DNA of 64,000 nt from UBA4636 sp963650915. Lineage in GTDB: Bacteria; Bacillota; Clostridia; Christensenellales; Borkfalkiaceae. The stretch covers positions 17,570 to 81,569 of the forward strand of contig CAVJMJ010000009.1 of the NCBI GenBank assembly GCA_963650915.1, in the 5' to 3' direction. The stretch's first letter is position 1; every line of letters begins with the position of its first letter. The notes below the pieces were generated by a model. The model ran no database searches and was not told the DNA's origin. It worked only from the letters and a program-made list of their open reading frames with translations. Shown piece after piece: positions 25,052-35,078 of this stretch. The position numbers were made by a program, and so were the translations under genes.

Positions 25052-25967
25052 AAAAAAATCCCTTGATACGCGAAATTCCGTCCTCGTCTGGGAGCAAATA
25101 GGTAAGATTATCCGTTCTTTTAAACCAAGTAATTTGCCTTTTTGCGTATCTGCGCGTGTTCCTTTTAATTATTTCCTTTATTTGTTCTTCGTTTAAATTA
25201 TTTTCAATGCCAAAGACGACTTCTTTATATCCGATTGCCTGCATGGATTGCATATCGGCGGTAACGCCCGCATTCATCAACCCTATGACTTCGTCTATAA
25301 GCCCGTCGTCAAACATTTTATCTACTCTTTTTTCTATCCTTGCGTAAAGTTTTTCTCTCTCAAAGTCGTACGAAAAGGCGTAAAAAGGTATGATAGGCGT
25401 TTTTTCGTCGGTTATGTCAGACTTTTTAATGCCCGTCGTTTGGTAAATTTCAAGCGCCCTGATTATTCTCATCGAATCGTTTGGGTGAAGAATATCTGCG
25501 GTTTCTTTATCGACTTTTAATAACATTTCGTAAAGCGGATAAGAGCCTTTTTCTTCCAATATTTTTTGACATTTTTGTCTAAATTCTTGATTTTTTGGGC
25601 AATTACCGTAACTGAAATCATACAAAAGGGCGTCTATATAATATCCGGTACCACCGCAAATCACCGGCGTTTTGCCACGTTTTATCATATCGAATAAAAT
25701 CTTTCGCGACAGTTCTTTATACTCGGCTACCGAAAACTCTTCGGTCGGAGAGACTACGTCTATCATGTGGTGAACGACGTCTTTTTTCTCTTTCTCCGTC
25801 GGTTTTGCGCTTCCTATATTTAGCCCTTTATATATTGCGACGGAATCGGCGGATATGATTTCGCCGTCAAACTCTTTTGCAAGGTCTACCGCTAATTTCG
25901 TTTTGCCCGAACCCGTAGGTCCGCATATGACGACGGCGGTTTTTTCTATACAATTCTTTTGAACCAT
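25032..25967 (-). CDS. miaA: tRNA dimethylallyltransferase
   Basis: 311 residues. Adds the dimethylallyl group to A37 of tRNAs reading U-starting codons, the substrate for MiaB, encoded in the same operon. P-loop GPTGSGKT, ISADSVAIYKGLNIGSAKP, VGGTGYYIDALL-type CGGTGYYIDALL, and the QAIGYKEV C-terminal motif are present. Overlaps mutL by 22 bases and ynbB by 20, indicating tight coupling. Hfq, often next in this cluster, is missing here. Confidence 0.97.
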   Translation of the reverse strand: MVQKNCIEKTAVVICGPTGSGKTKLAVDLAKEFDGEIISADSVAIYKGLNIGSAKPTEKEKKDVVHHMIDVVSPTEEFSVAEYKELSRKILFDMIKRGKTPVICGGTGYYIDALLYDFSYGNCPKNQEFRQKCQKILEEKGSYPLYEMLLKVDKETADILHPNDSMRIIRALEIYQTTGIKKSDITDEKTPIIPFYAFSYDFEREKLYARIEKRVDKMFDDGLIDEVIGLMNAGVTADMQSMQAIGYKEVVFGIENNLNEEQIKEIIKRNTRRYAKRQITWFKRTDNLTYLLPDEDGISRIKGFFYGKESN

Positions 25968-27916
25968 TTATCGATTTCCGTTCTCGTAATTTTTATTGCA
26001 ACCGGTCTGCCGTGCGGGCATTTCAAATCCCAATTCTGTTTCAGTCGTTCCATAAGGCTGTTGACTTCTTCGCTCGACAAACTATCGCCCGATTTTATAG
26101 CCGATTTGCATGCTTTTTGTGCAATCGCCTCTCTTAGCACGGTGGGTATTTTTTCGTTTTTAAATCTATCGTCGGTTAAAACGTCTTTAAAAAAGGCACC
26201 GAGATCTATTTCCGACAGTTCGAGCGGAACGGCGTAAACCATAAAGGCATTTTCGCCTACGTACTTGATGTCGAACCCGACTTCTTTAAACAATTCGAGC
26301 ATATCGGAAACCAAAACATATTCGTCGTCGTTTACAGATAACAAAAACGGAACGAGCAATGACTGCGTAACTACTCGGCGAGTTTTTACGAGAGCGTAAA
26401 AATTATCGAATAGCAATCTTTCGTGTGCGGCGTGTTGGTCTATTATTATAAGTTCGTCACCGCATTCGTTTATTAAATAAGTTCCGAGTGCCTGGCCTAT
26501 ATATTTTACGGGCAAGTCGCTTTCGATTTGCACTTGGGACGATTTTTTTTCGGCTTCGAGTTTTTCGATATAAGCCTTGTTTGCCTTAAAAATATCGTCG
26601 GCTTCGTTGTTTTTTTGAACATTATTCCCCTTTTCGGTCGAAACGTCGCAAAGGGGCGCGCTATAACTCGTTTTTATCGGCGTAAAATCGTATTCCGTCG
26701 AATAATCGCTATTAAAAGCGGGCTTTTCGGCATAATTTACGCCGACTCTATCGTTGTAAAGCGTTTTAGCGTCGCTTTGGTTATTAGCGGTACTTTTGCT
26801 ATTAACGATGCTCGGGTTATCAGCGACGCTTTGGCAATTTAATTCGCCTTCGGTGTTAGTCGGAACTTCTGCTATGGGCGAAACGGTCTTATCTCTGATA
26901 AAGGGTGCGTTGACGACGATATCGAGTGCGTCTTTAGAGCCGTCGAGAACTTTTGAAACGACGGAATAAACGCTACCGTAAATTATCTGATTATTGGCAA
27001 ATCTGACTTCAGCCTTTCTCGGATGCACGTTTACGTCGACTATCGAAGGATCGACGTTGATTTTTAGTACGTAAAAAGGATACTGACGCTTCATAAGGTA
27101 ATTACCGTAAGCGTTTTGCACCGCCATAGATATCGTGTTATCCTGAACGTATCTTCCGTTAACGATAATCGTTTGGTAAGTTCTGTTTCCCTTATAATAA
27201 TTTGCGTTACCTAAAAAACCGCTTATAAACAGTCCGTTTTTCTCTGTCGAAATTTCGTAACAATTACTTACGGCTTCTTTTCCGTAAACGCTCATAACGG
27301 CGTCTTTTAACCCGTCGCCGTACGATTGCTTAATAAGTTCGCCGTCGACGTAGTATTTAACGGCAATATAAGGATTGGCAAGTATAAGCTTTTCCATAAG
27401 AGAAGAAATTTCTTTTTCTTCCCCTTTGTCGGTTTTTAAAAACTTCAGCCTTGCGGGCGTGTTGAAAAAGAGCGAGGTAACGGTAACCGACGTTCCGTTT
27501 ACACCCATAGTTTCAAGCACTTCGCCTATAACTCCGCCTTCGCAAGTTATTTTATATGCCTCGGAATTTTCCGTTTTAGAAACGATCGTCGCGTTAGAAA
27601 CGGCTCCTATGCTCGCCAAAGCCTCCCCTCTAAACCCGAGCGTTTGGATAAAATCGAGATCGCTTGCCTTTTTTATTTTGCTCGTCGCATGCGGAAGGAA
27701 CGCCTTTTTCAAGTCTTCCTTATCCATTCCGACGCCGTCGTCCTGAACGTGAATTTCGCCTATTCCTCCGTTTTCGACGGAAACGACGATATTATGCGCG
27801 CCCGAATCGACTGCGTTTTCAAAAAGTTCTTTAACGACGGACGAAGGTCTTTCGACGACCTCGCCTGCGGATATTCTGTTAAAGACTTCCTTTGGTAAAA
27901 GGTTAATTTTAGCCAT
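25946..27916 (-). CDS. mutL: DNA mismatch repair protein MutL
   Basis: 656 residues. N-terminal GHKL ATPase: NRISAGEVVERPSSVVKELF, DDGVGMD, TLGFRGEALASI. A disordered linker (about 335-450) contains loose repeats rich in Asn and Ser. The C-terminal domain has DQHAAHERLLFD, the DQHA(x)2E(x)4E endonuclease motif with the last Glu as Asp, ACKSAI and CPHGRP, so a metal-dependent nicking activity is likely. Partner of MutS, whose gene it overlaps by eight bases. Confidence 0.97.
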   Translation of the reverse strand: MAKINLLPKEVFNRISAGEVVERPSSVVKELFENAVDSGAHNIVVSVENGGIGEIHVQDDGVGMDKEDLKKAFLPHATSKIKKASDLDFIQTLGFRGEALASIGAVSNATIVSKTENSEAYKITCEGGVIGEVLETMGVNGTSVTVTSLFFNTPARLKFLKTDKGEEKEISSLMEKLILANPYIAVKYYVDGELIKQSYGDGLKDAVMSVYGKEAVSNCYEISTEKNGLFISGFLGNANYYKGNRTYQTIIVNGRYVQDNTISMAVQNAYGNYLMKRQYPFYVLKINVDPSIVDVNVHPRKAEVRFANNQIIYGSVYSVVSKVLDGSKDALDIVVNAPFIRDKTVSPIAEVPTNTEGELNCQSVADNPSIVNSKSTANNQSDAKTLYNDRVGVNYAEKPAFNSDYSTEYDFTPIKTSYSAPLCDVSTEKGNNVQKNNEADDIFKANKAYIEKLEAEKKSSQVQIESDLPVKYIGQALGTYLINECGDELIIIDQHAAHERLLFDNFYALVKTRRVVTQSLLVPFLLSVNDDEYVLVSDMLELFKEVGFDIKYVGENAFMVYAVPLELSEIDLGAFFKDVLTDDRFKNEKIPTVLREAIAQKACKSAIKSGDSLSSEEVNSLMERLKQNWDLKCPHGRPVAIKITRTEIDKWFKRIV

Positions 27917-30485
27917 CTACTTTTTCCTTCAGATAAGATAAAATTTCAAACGCTTTAAGTGGCGTTAGATTATTGATATCGAGTTCTTTTAAATATTTTT
28001 CGACGAAAGATTGTTTTTGTTCGACCGCAGCCCCTTCGTCGTTAAAATTTTGAGTCAAATCGTTTTTTTCGAGCATTTTTAAAATCTTTTTTGCCCGCGC
28101 GGTTACAGACTCCGGAACGCCGGCAATCGACGCTACTTCGACACCGAAACTTTTGCTTGCGCTTCCTTGGGTTATTTTTCTCAAAAAGATTATTTTGCCG
28201 TTTATTTCTTTAACGGAAATTTTAAAGTTTTTAACGCCGTCGAGTTTGTTTTCGAGTTCGCTGAGTTCGTGATAGTGGGTTGCAAAAAGGGTTTTTGCTT
28301 TTATTTCGGACGATATGTATTCAACGACCGCCCAAGCGATGGACAAGCCGTCGTAAGTACTCGTTCCCCTTCCTATTTCGTCCAAAATAAGCAAACTTTC
28401 CTTCGTTGCGTTTCTTATTATGTTGGCGACCTCAGCCATTTCTACCATAAAAGTCGACTGATCGAAAATAAGATTGTCGCTTGCGCCGACCCTCGTGAAA
28501 ATCTTATCGACGAGGGGGATTTCCGCAGACTTTGCGGGAACGTAGCACCCCGCATGGGCAAGTAAAACTATAAGCGCGACTTGACGCATATACGTGCTTT
28601 TACCCGCCATATTAGGTCCCGTAATGATAGCCATTCGTGTTTCGTCGTTGTCTAATAAGGTATCGTTCGGCACGAAATTTTCCTTGCTCGTCGCCTCTAC
28701 GACGGGATGACGCCCCCCTACTATGTTCAATTTTTTATCGGCAGCAAGAATCTCCGGTCTTACGTAACCGCGTTTTTTGGAAACGGTTGCAAAACTTACC
28801 AAAACGTCGAGCATGGAAAGGCATTTTGCCGTCCGTAAAAATGCGGGGATTTTTTCTATCAAAACTTTTTTAAGATTGCCGAAAATTTCGTTCTCGATTT
28901 TTATTATATTTTCGGTACTCGATAAAATATCTTCCTCGAACTTTTTAAGTTCTTCGGTTATGTATCTTTCGGCACCGACGAGTGTTTGTTTTCTTATGTA
29001 AGTATATGGCACCATATCGACGAAAGACTTGGTAACTTCGATGTAAAAACCGAAAACTTTGTTGTATCCGATTTTTAAATTTTTAATTCCAGTAGCCTCG
29101 CGTTCGCGTTGCTCCATCTCTTTTAAAATATCTTGTCCGTTGTTTTTAACCGCTCGATAGTGGTCGAGCCTCTCGTCGAAACCGTCTTTAATAAAACCGC
29201 CGTCTTTAGTGTAAGGCGGAATGTTTGCGTCGACTATCATCGAGTCGATAAGGGATGAAAGTTCTTCGTAATCGCCGAGATTCGTCGAAATGTCCTTAAG
29301 TATTTTCGACGGCATCCCCGAAAGTTGAAATTTAACGATCGGTATTAACGAAAGCGTATCGGCTATCGCCCTTGCGTCACGCGGGTTTAATATGTTGTTG
29401 GATATTCTTCCCGATAACCTTTCCAAGTCCTTTATACTCTTTAAAGAATCGGAAAGAGACTCTCTTATAAGGTTATCTTTGTAAAGATCGTCCACCCCGT
29501 CGAGGCGGTAATTTATGGCGTCGATATCGTGTAAAGGCGATGTCAAAATTTCTTTTAATTTTCTCGCACCGCCTGCGGTTTTCGTAAAATCGATTGCCCA
29601 CAATAAACTTCCGTAAACCTTACCGTCCCTCATGGACTTTAAAACTTCGAGGTTTCTTTGTGCGCTCGCATCCAAAATCAAGACGTTTCCGTCGTCGTAA
29701 TAGGAAAGATTTTTAATATTGCAAAGGGAATGCATCTGCGTTTCCCTAAGATAGCAAACGAGAGCCCCCGACGCCATAACGGCACAGTTTTTGTCGGAAG
29801 GAATAAAACCGTCCAACGTTGCCACCGAAAACTGTTCGAGCAAGCACTTTTTCGCAGACGAAAGGGAAAAACTTTGCTCTTTATAGGGTGAAAATTTTAC
29901 GATAGTCGATTTTACGCCGTCGGCAAGGGTTTTGTAATAATCGTATGCGGCTTCGTTACAGATAATTTCAGACGGGTTAACGCGATACAAAGCATCCAAA
30001 AGTTTATCTTTAGAGGAAACTTGTTGACAGTAAAATTCACCGGTCGTAATATCAGCCCAAGAAAGGGCGTAATTTTCGCCGATATAGACGCAACAAATAA
30101 AGTTGTTGCTCTTTTCGTCAACGAGGTTGTCTTCGGTTACGGTGCCTCCCGTAACGACTTTTACGACGTCCCTTTCAACCAACCCTTTCTGGGCGCCCGG
30201 TTCGGTAAGTTGCTCGCATATAGCAACCTTTTTGCCCATCGAAACGAGTTTTGCGATGTACATATCCGCCGCATGAAAAGGTATACCGCACATAGGCGCG
30301 CGTTCTTGTAAACCGCAATCTCTCCCCGTAAGCGTTAAATCGAGAAGTTTCGACGCTTCCAACGCATCGTCGAAAAACATCTCGTAAAAATCGCCCAATC
30401 TATAAAAGACTATGCAATCGTTATACTTTTCCTTAACGGAAAGATAGTGGGTCATCATTGACGACATTTTGTTTTCTTTTGCCAT
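27909..30485 (-). CDS. mutS: DNA mismatch repair protein MutS
   Basis: 858 residues from the ATG that has AAGGTG upstream (a GTG three codons earlier overlaps the ribosome site and is unlikely). Mismatch-binding Phe-x-Glu in RLGDFYEMFF, Walker A GPNMAGKSTYM, Walker B LLILDEIGRGTSTYDG and ATHYHEL identify MutS1. Recognises mismatches and recruits MutL, encoded next. Forty bases behind miaB. Confidence 0.97.
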   Translation of the reverse strand: MAKENKMSSMMTHYLSVKEKYNDCIVFYRLGDFYEMFFDDALEASKLLDLTLTGRDCGLQERAPMCGIPFHAADMYIAKLVSMGKKVAICEQLTEPGAQKGLVERDVVKVVTGGTVTEDNLVDEKSNNFICCVYIGENYALSWADITTGEFYCQQVSSKDKLLDALYRVNPSEIICNEAAYDYYKTLADGVKSTIVKFSPYKEQSFSLSSAKKCLLEQFSVATLDGFIPSDKNCAVMASGALVCYLRETQMHSLCNIKNLSYYDDGNVLILDASAQRNLEVLKSMRDGKVYGSLLWAIDFTKTAGGARKLKEILTSPLHDIDAINYRLDGVDDLYKDNLIRESLSDSLKSIKDLERLSGRISNNILNPRDARAIADTLSLIPIVKFQLSGMPSKILKDISTNLGDYEELSSLIDSMIVDANIPPYTKDGGFIKDGFDERLDHYRAVKNNGQDILKEMEQREREATGIKNLKIGYNKVFGFYIEVTKSFVDMVPYTYIRKQTLVGAERYITEELKKFEEDILSSTENIIKIENEIFGNLKKVLIEKIPAFLRTAKCLSMLDVLVSFATVSKKRGYVRPEILAADKKLNIVGGRHPVVEATSKENFVPNDTLLDNDETRMAIITGPNMAGKSTYMRQVALIVLLAHAGCYVPAKSAEIPLVDKIFTRVGASDNLIFDQSTFMVEMAEVANIIRNATKESLLILDEIGRGTSTYDGLSIAWAVVEYISSEIKAKTLFATHYHELSELENKLDGVKNFKISVKEINGKIIFLRKITQGSASKSFGVEVASIAGVPESVTARAKKILKMLEKNDLTQNFNDEGAAVEQKQSFVEKYLKELDINNLTPLKAFEILSYLKEKVDG

Positions 30486-30524
30486 TGTTTTCACCTTAAA
30501 ACGCGTAGGTTTTCTCTTCTTACT

Positions 30525-31847
30525 TTAATCGCCTAAAACCAAATCGCCGTAGAGAGAAATTCCGTTAGCGTCGTTGATTTTTATATCGCAAAATTCGCCT
30601 ACGACGTTACGGTCGGATTTAAAATACCCCATTCTGCCGTATTCGTCGCGCCCCATGTACATTCCCTTTTTCTTATCGAAGTCTTCGCAAAGTACGGTAA
30701 CGGTTTTACCGACGTATTTTGCCGAGTAATTTCTCGTCTGTTCGTTGCAAAGTTCGACAAGGCGCATAATACGATCTTTTTTTACGTCTTCGGGGACTTG
30801 CCCCTCCATTTTATCGGCGACGGTTCCCTTTCTTCTCGAATACACGAAGGTAAACGCCGATGAAAAATCTGCTTCTTTGACGAGTTTTAAAGTATCTGAA
30901 AAGTCTTCCTCCGTTTCGGTGGGGAACCCTACCATAATATCCGTCGTAATTGCGCAATCGGGCATGTATTTTCTGATGAGTTTAACCTTTTCCAAATAAT
31001 CTTCGGCGGTATATCTTCTGTTCATCAATTTAAGCACGCGATTGCTTCCAGCCTGCACGGGTAAGTGAACGGAATGACAACAGTGGGGATTGCTTGCCAC
31101 CGCTTTAACCAAATCTTCGTTTAAATCCTTGGGGTGATTGGTCATAAAACGAAGCCTGAAGTCCCCTCTTACTTCCTTTAATTTATCGATTAAGGTTGCA
31201 AAAGAAACCTCTCCCTGTAAATCCTTTCCGTAAGAGTTAACGTTTTGACCGAGCAAAGTTACCTCTTTATATCCGAGTAAAACGAGTTTTTGAACTTCGG
31301 AAAAAATCGCTTCCATAAAACGACTCTTTTCCCGTCCCCTTACGTAAGGAACTATGCAATAGGTACAAAAATTGTTGCAACCTTGCATTATGTTTACCCA
31401 AGCGTTGGGAAAACTCGTTCTGAAAGGAGTAGTCCCTTCGTAAATTTTTCCGTTATCGTCAACGACTTTTAAGACCTTCTTTTTCGTCGAGCATCTTTCG
31501 TCCAAATAGTCGCCGAAAAGTTCGAGGTTATGGGTTCCGAAAACGATATCGACGAAGGGATAACTTTCTTTAATCTTTTCCATAACGCCGGGTTGCTGAG
31601 TCATGCAACCGCCGATGGCTATAATAAGCGACGGCTTTTGTTTTTTAAGATATTTGAGTGCGCCGAGATTACCGAGAGCGTGTTGTTCGGCATTTTCTCT
31701 TATACAGCAAGTGTTAAAAACGATAACGTCGGCTTTGTCGTTATCTTCGGTCGGAAAATACCCCTTTGCCGATAGTATACCGGCAAGTTTTTCCGATTCG
31801 TGTAAATTCATTTGACATCCGTAGGTAATTACTTTGTAAAATTTCAT
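30525..31847 (-). CDS. miaB: tRNA methylthiotransferase MiaB
   Basis: 440 residues. N-terminal UPF0004 domain with cysteines in TYGCQMN, NTCCIRENAEQHA and GGCMTQQ; radical SAM motif CNNFCTYCIVPYVRGRE (about 155); C-terminal TRAM domain. Methylthiolates i6A37 made by MiaA. First gene of the five-gene operon, with a promoter directly upstream. Confidence 0.97.
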   Translation of the reverse strand: MKFYKVITYGCQMNLHESEKLAGILSAKGYFPTEDNDKADVIVFNTCCIRENAEQHALGNLGALKYLKKQKPSLIIAIGGCMTQQPGVMEKIKESYPFVDIVFGTHNLELFGDYLDERCSTKKKVLKVVDDNGKIYEGTTPFRTSFPNAWVNIMQGCNNFCTYCIVPYVRGREKSRFMEAIFSEVQKLVLLGYKEVTLLGQNVNSYGKDLQGEVSFATLIDKLKEVRGDFRLRFMTNHPKDLNEDLVKAVASNPHCCHSVHLPVQAGSNRVLKLMNRRYTAEDYLEKVKLIRKYMPDCAITTDIMVGFPTETEEDFSDTLKLVKEADFSSAFTFVYSRRKGTVADKMEGQVPEDVKKDRIMRLVELCNEQTRNYSAKYVGKTVTVLCEDFDKKKGMYMGRDEYGRMGYFKSDRNVVGEFCDIKINDANGISLYGDLVLGD

Positions 31848-31856
31848 AGCCTGTTA

Positions 31857-31885
31857 ATTATATAATAAAACTTATTATTTAGCAA
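31857..31885 (-). promoter_or_regulatory. Promoter of the miaB-mutSL-miaA-ynbB operon
   Basis: TTGCTA, 17-base spacer, TATAAT on the minus strand, ten bases before miaB. Confidence 0.65.
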
Positions 31886-31967
31886 GCCATTTGACAAGCC
31901 GATTGCCGAAATAATTAATTTTTGACCGTCGTAAATACAATATCTCGATATGCAAATACTAAAGTAG

Positions 31968-34163
31968 ATGAAAAAATTCTTAAAAATATCCTGCCTTTCG
32001 ATAATCATACTTATTTTTGCGATAGCAATAACGGGCGCAATAATTTTTTTGACACCATCTAAAACACCGCTCGATCCTAAAAAACTCGAAAGCGAAAGCC
32101 AATACATCGACTTTTACGACGAAAAAGATTTGTTGATATCGGTTACCGACGGAAAGACTTACAAAACTTGCGAAACCGAATACTCCGACCTCGTAAAAAA
32201 CGCCTTTATAGCAACGGAAGACAAAAATTTTTATAAGCATAAAGGACTGGACTATAAACGAATGATCAAGGCGTTTTTCGTAAACCTAAAAAGTTTTTCG
32301 TATAAGCAAGGTGCGTCAACTATAACCCAGCAACTGATCAAAAACACTCACTTATCAAATCAAAAAACAATTGCAAGAAAAATCGACGAAATCAAACTTG
32401 CCGTTAAACTCGAAAAAAACTATTCCAAAGACAGAATCATAACGATGTACCTAAATACCATTTATTTCGGCGAAAACACTTTCGGGTTATATAATGCTGC
32501 TAAACATTACTTCGATTTATATCCGAACGACCTTTCCGTTGCCCAAGTGGCGACGCTTGCGGGGATAATTTCGGCACCGTCAAAGTTAAACCCAAATCAA
32601 AATGCCGAACTTTGCCTTAAAAAACGAAATAAAGTAATAGAAGCGATGTATAGTCAGGGATACATCGACGAAAATCAAAGACAAAAAGCATTAAACGAGA
32701 AACTTTCGGTTGTCAAAAAAAGCGAAGAACCTTACGAGTCATATATAAAAGCATGTCTTTGCGAAATAGAAAACGAGTACGGAATATCCCCTTACTCGTT
32801 AAAACATTGCAAAGTTTTGACATACTATAATCCTTTATTACAAAAGGAATTATCAGATTACGAAAATAGTAGCGACTATCAAGCAATCGTTTTGGACAAC
32901 AAAAACGCAGGCATTTCGGCTTACTTTTCGACCGTCGGAGAATTGTCGAGAGATATTGCGTCGTTAGGAAAGCCTTTATACGTATACGCGCCCGCAATAG
33001 AAGAAAACTATTTGACCAAATATACTAAAATTACCGACGAGCCTTGCAATTTCGACGGTTACGAACCTAAAAATTACGGCAATAAATATTACGGAAGCGT
33101 AACGGTTAACGACGCAGTTAAATACAGTCTTAACGTTCCCGCCGTAAAAACGCTGGAATGTATCGGCGTAAAAAAAGCAAAATATTACGCCGAAAAACTC
33201 GGCTTTTCTATAACAAACGAAGGGTTGTCATTGGCACTCGGAAACCTCGGTGAAGGCGCAAAACTAAAAACGATAGCGGGGGCGTATTCAACGTTTGCGA
33301 ACTTCGGAGAATATAAAAAACCGCATTTTATAAGAAAAATAGTGTCTGACGGCAAAGTTTTACGAAACGCAGTTCCTGAAAAAGTAAAAGTGTTTTCTCC
33401 GTCGACCGCAAGCGTTATTAACGAAATATTGCAAGAAACGGCAAAAAGCGGAACGGCAAAAAAATTATCTTACTTGGACTTTTCTATTTGTGCAAAAACC
33501 GGCACAAACGGCGTCGGTGAAAACAATTACGATTGTTATTCGGTGGGATATACCACAAAAAACACGATTGCCGTTTGGCTCGGAAACAAAGACAACTCCC
33601 CCGTTAAAAAGGAAACGGGTTCTAATACGCCTACCGCACTCGTCGGAAAATTTGCGGAATTTTTGTATGCAACCGATAAGCCCGACGACTTTAAGAGTAA
33701 AGATTTGAATAAAGTGCTTATAGATAAAATTTCGTACGAAAAGGACGGCAAAATTTTGCTTGCCGATAAAAACTCACCCGAAAGATACACTTTGGAATTT
33801 GACCTTTCGGATAAATCGATGCCGAATACCGTAAGCACTCGGTTTTCTTCCTTTGACGAATTGTCCGTAACGGTTAAATTAAAGGATAACGTCGTGTCTT
33901 TCGAATGCGATATTCCCGAGTACGCTCGGGTTAGCATATTACGGTCGTATAACGGCAAGGAAACGACGATATACGACGGAAGAGAATACCATGAAGACGA
34001 ACTTAAAACAAGCGGTTTGTACGACTACCGTTGCGTATATACGATTAAAGGAAAAAGCGAAATAAAAAGCGAAAAAATCAAGTTAAAAAGCATTTACTTC
34101 GACGATAAAAAAGTCGCCGAAGAGAACTCCGACGACAGACCCACCGACTGGTGGATAAATTAA
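31968..34163 (+). CDS. Class A penicillin-binding protein
   Basis: 731 residues, bifunctional peptidoglycan synthase at the outer face of the membrane. One N-terminal membrane anchor (about 5-25). GT51 glycosyltransferase: ATEDKNFYKHKGLDYKRM, QGASTITQQLIKN, YLNTIYFGENTFGLYNAAKHYF. Transpeptidase: SxxK as SLGK in ASLGKPLYVYAPAI, SxN as SLN in KYSLNVPAVK, and KTG in CAKTGTNG. The region before SLGK is short and divergent compared with PBP1a. Convergent with the transporter gene, overlapping it by four bases. Confidence 0.93.
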   Translation: MKKFLKISCLSIIILIFAIAITGAIIFLTPSKTPLDPKKLESESQYIDFYDEKDLLISVTDGKTYKTCETEYSDLVKNAFIATEDKNFYKHKGLDYKRMIKAFFVNLKSFSYKQGASTITQQLIKNTHLSNQKTIARKIDEIKLAVKLEKNYSKDRIITMYLNTIYFGENTFGLYNAAKHYFDLYPNDLSVAQVATLAGIISAPSKLNPNQNAELCLKKRNKVIEAMYSQGYIDENQRQKALNEKLSVVKKSEEPYESYIKACLCEIENEYGISPYSLKHCKVLTYYNPLLQKELSDYENSSDYQAIVLDNKNAGISAYFSTVGELSRDIASLGKPLYVYAPAIEENYLTKYTKITDEPCNFDGYEPKNYGNKYYGSVTVNDAVKYSLNVPAVKTLECIGVKKAKYYAEKLGFSITNEGLSLALGNLGEGAKLKTIAGAYSTFANFGEYKKPHFIRKIVSDGKVLRNAVPEKVKVFSPSTASVINEILQETAKSGTAKKLSYLDFSICAKTGTNGVGENNYDCYSVGYTTKNTIAVWLGNKDNSPVKKETGSNTPTALVGKFAEFLYATDKPDDFKSKDLNKVLIDKISYEKDGKILLADKNSPERYTLEFDLSDKSMPNTVSTRFSSFDELSVTVKLKDNVVSFECDIPEYARVSILRSYNGKETTIYDGREYHEDELKTSGLYDYRCVYTIKGKSEIKSEKIKLKSIYFDDKKVAEENSDDRPTDWWIN

Positions 34164-35065
34164 GCTTGCAAACCTTCGCTTATGCCCATCAAAATTATAC
34201 CGATTACGACAAGTACAACCATGATAAATTTTTTGAGCGACAATTTTTCTTTGAGGAAGATGCGTGAGAATATTACCGAAAAAATGCAATACGAACCGAC
34301 TATGGGAACGGAAATAACTGAATTCTCGGCTATCGCGAAAATGTAGAAAAATTGTCCGCCCGTTTCAAATGCGGCAGCCATAAGTTTGAATTTATCCGAT
34401 TTAAAATCGAATTTTTGTTTCTTGATTATGAGTACGATAAAGCAAACGACGGCGCAAATGAAGAAAGTCAACTCGTAAGAAATAAGTGCGGCGTCTTCGG
34501 CAATAAGTTTTAATTGTTCCAAAACGACGGCGTCGCCGAAAGTTCCCATTGCGTCGATTATGCAGTATAAAATCGGGAAAAGTATTGCCAAAACGCTGAC
34601 GGTATACTTTTTATCGCTTTCGACCAAAGGTACGTAGTCGTCTTCGCTCTTTTCTATAATGCCCATTCCTATAATACCGGCAAAAACGAGAACGATTGCA
34701 ATTATGTCGAAAACGGTAATTTGGGCTTGGAAAACAATCAAAAGCAACAGTACTACGAGCGCACCCGAAGCGTTCTGAACGGGCGACGCAACCGATAAGT
34801 CAAGGTATCTGAGCCCCTTATAGCCTATTGCCATCGAAATTATGTACATTGCCGAAACGGGCAAATACGTAAGAACGTCTTTAAAAGTAAAAGATACGTG
34901 ATTAATAAGTCCGTATATAAGGGCGTGTACGCCCATTACCAAACCTACCGCAACCACGATTTTCATCGGACTGTACTTATCTTCGGCAACAGTGCCTTTT
35001 TTGTAAAAAAGATCGGCTGCACCCCACAACAGCGCAGTTAAAAGGGCAAAAGCAAACCACCACAT
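34160..35065 (-). CDS. DMT-superfamily (EamA-type) transporter
   Basis: 301 residues with ten predicted membrane segments in two halves, as in EamA permeases. Opens MWWFAFALLTALLWGAADLF, the usual first helix with Trp-Gly. Substrate unknown. Thirteen bases behind the coiled-coil gene, so possibly co-transcribed with it. Confidence 0.85.
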   Translation of the reverse strand: MWWFAFALLTALLWGAADLFYKKGTVAEDKYSPMKIVVAVGLVMGVHALIYGLINHVSFTFKDVLTYLPVSAMYIISMAIGYKGLRYLDLSVASPVQNASGALVVLLLLIVFQAQITVFDIIAIVLVFAGIIGMGIIEKSEDDYVPLVESDKKYTVSVLAILFPILYCIIDAMGTFGDAVVLEQLKLIAEDAALISYELTFFICAVVCFIVLIIKKQKFDFKSDKFKLMAAAFETGGQFFYIFAIAENSVISVPIVGSYCIFSVIFSRIFLKEKLSLKKFIMVVLVVIGIILMGISEGLQA

Positions 35066-35078
35066 CAGTATTCACCTC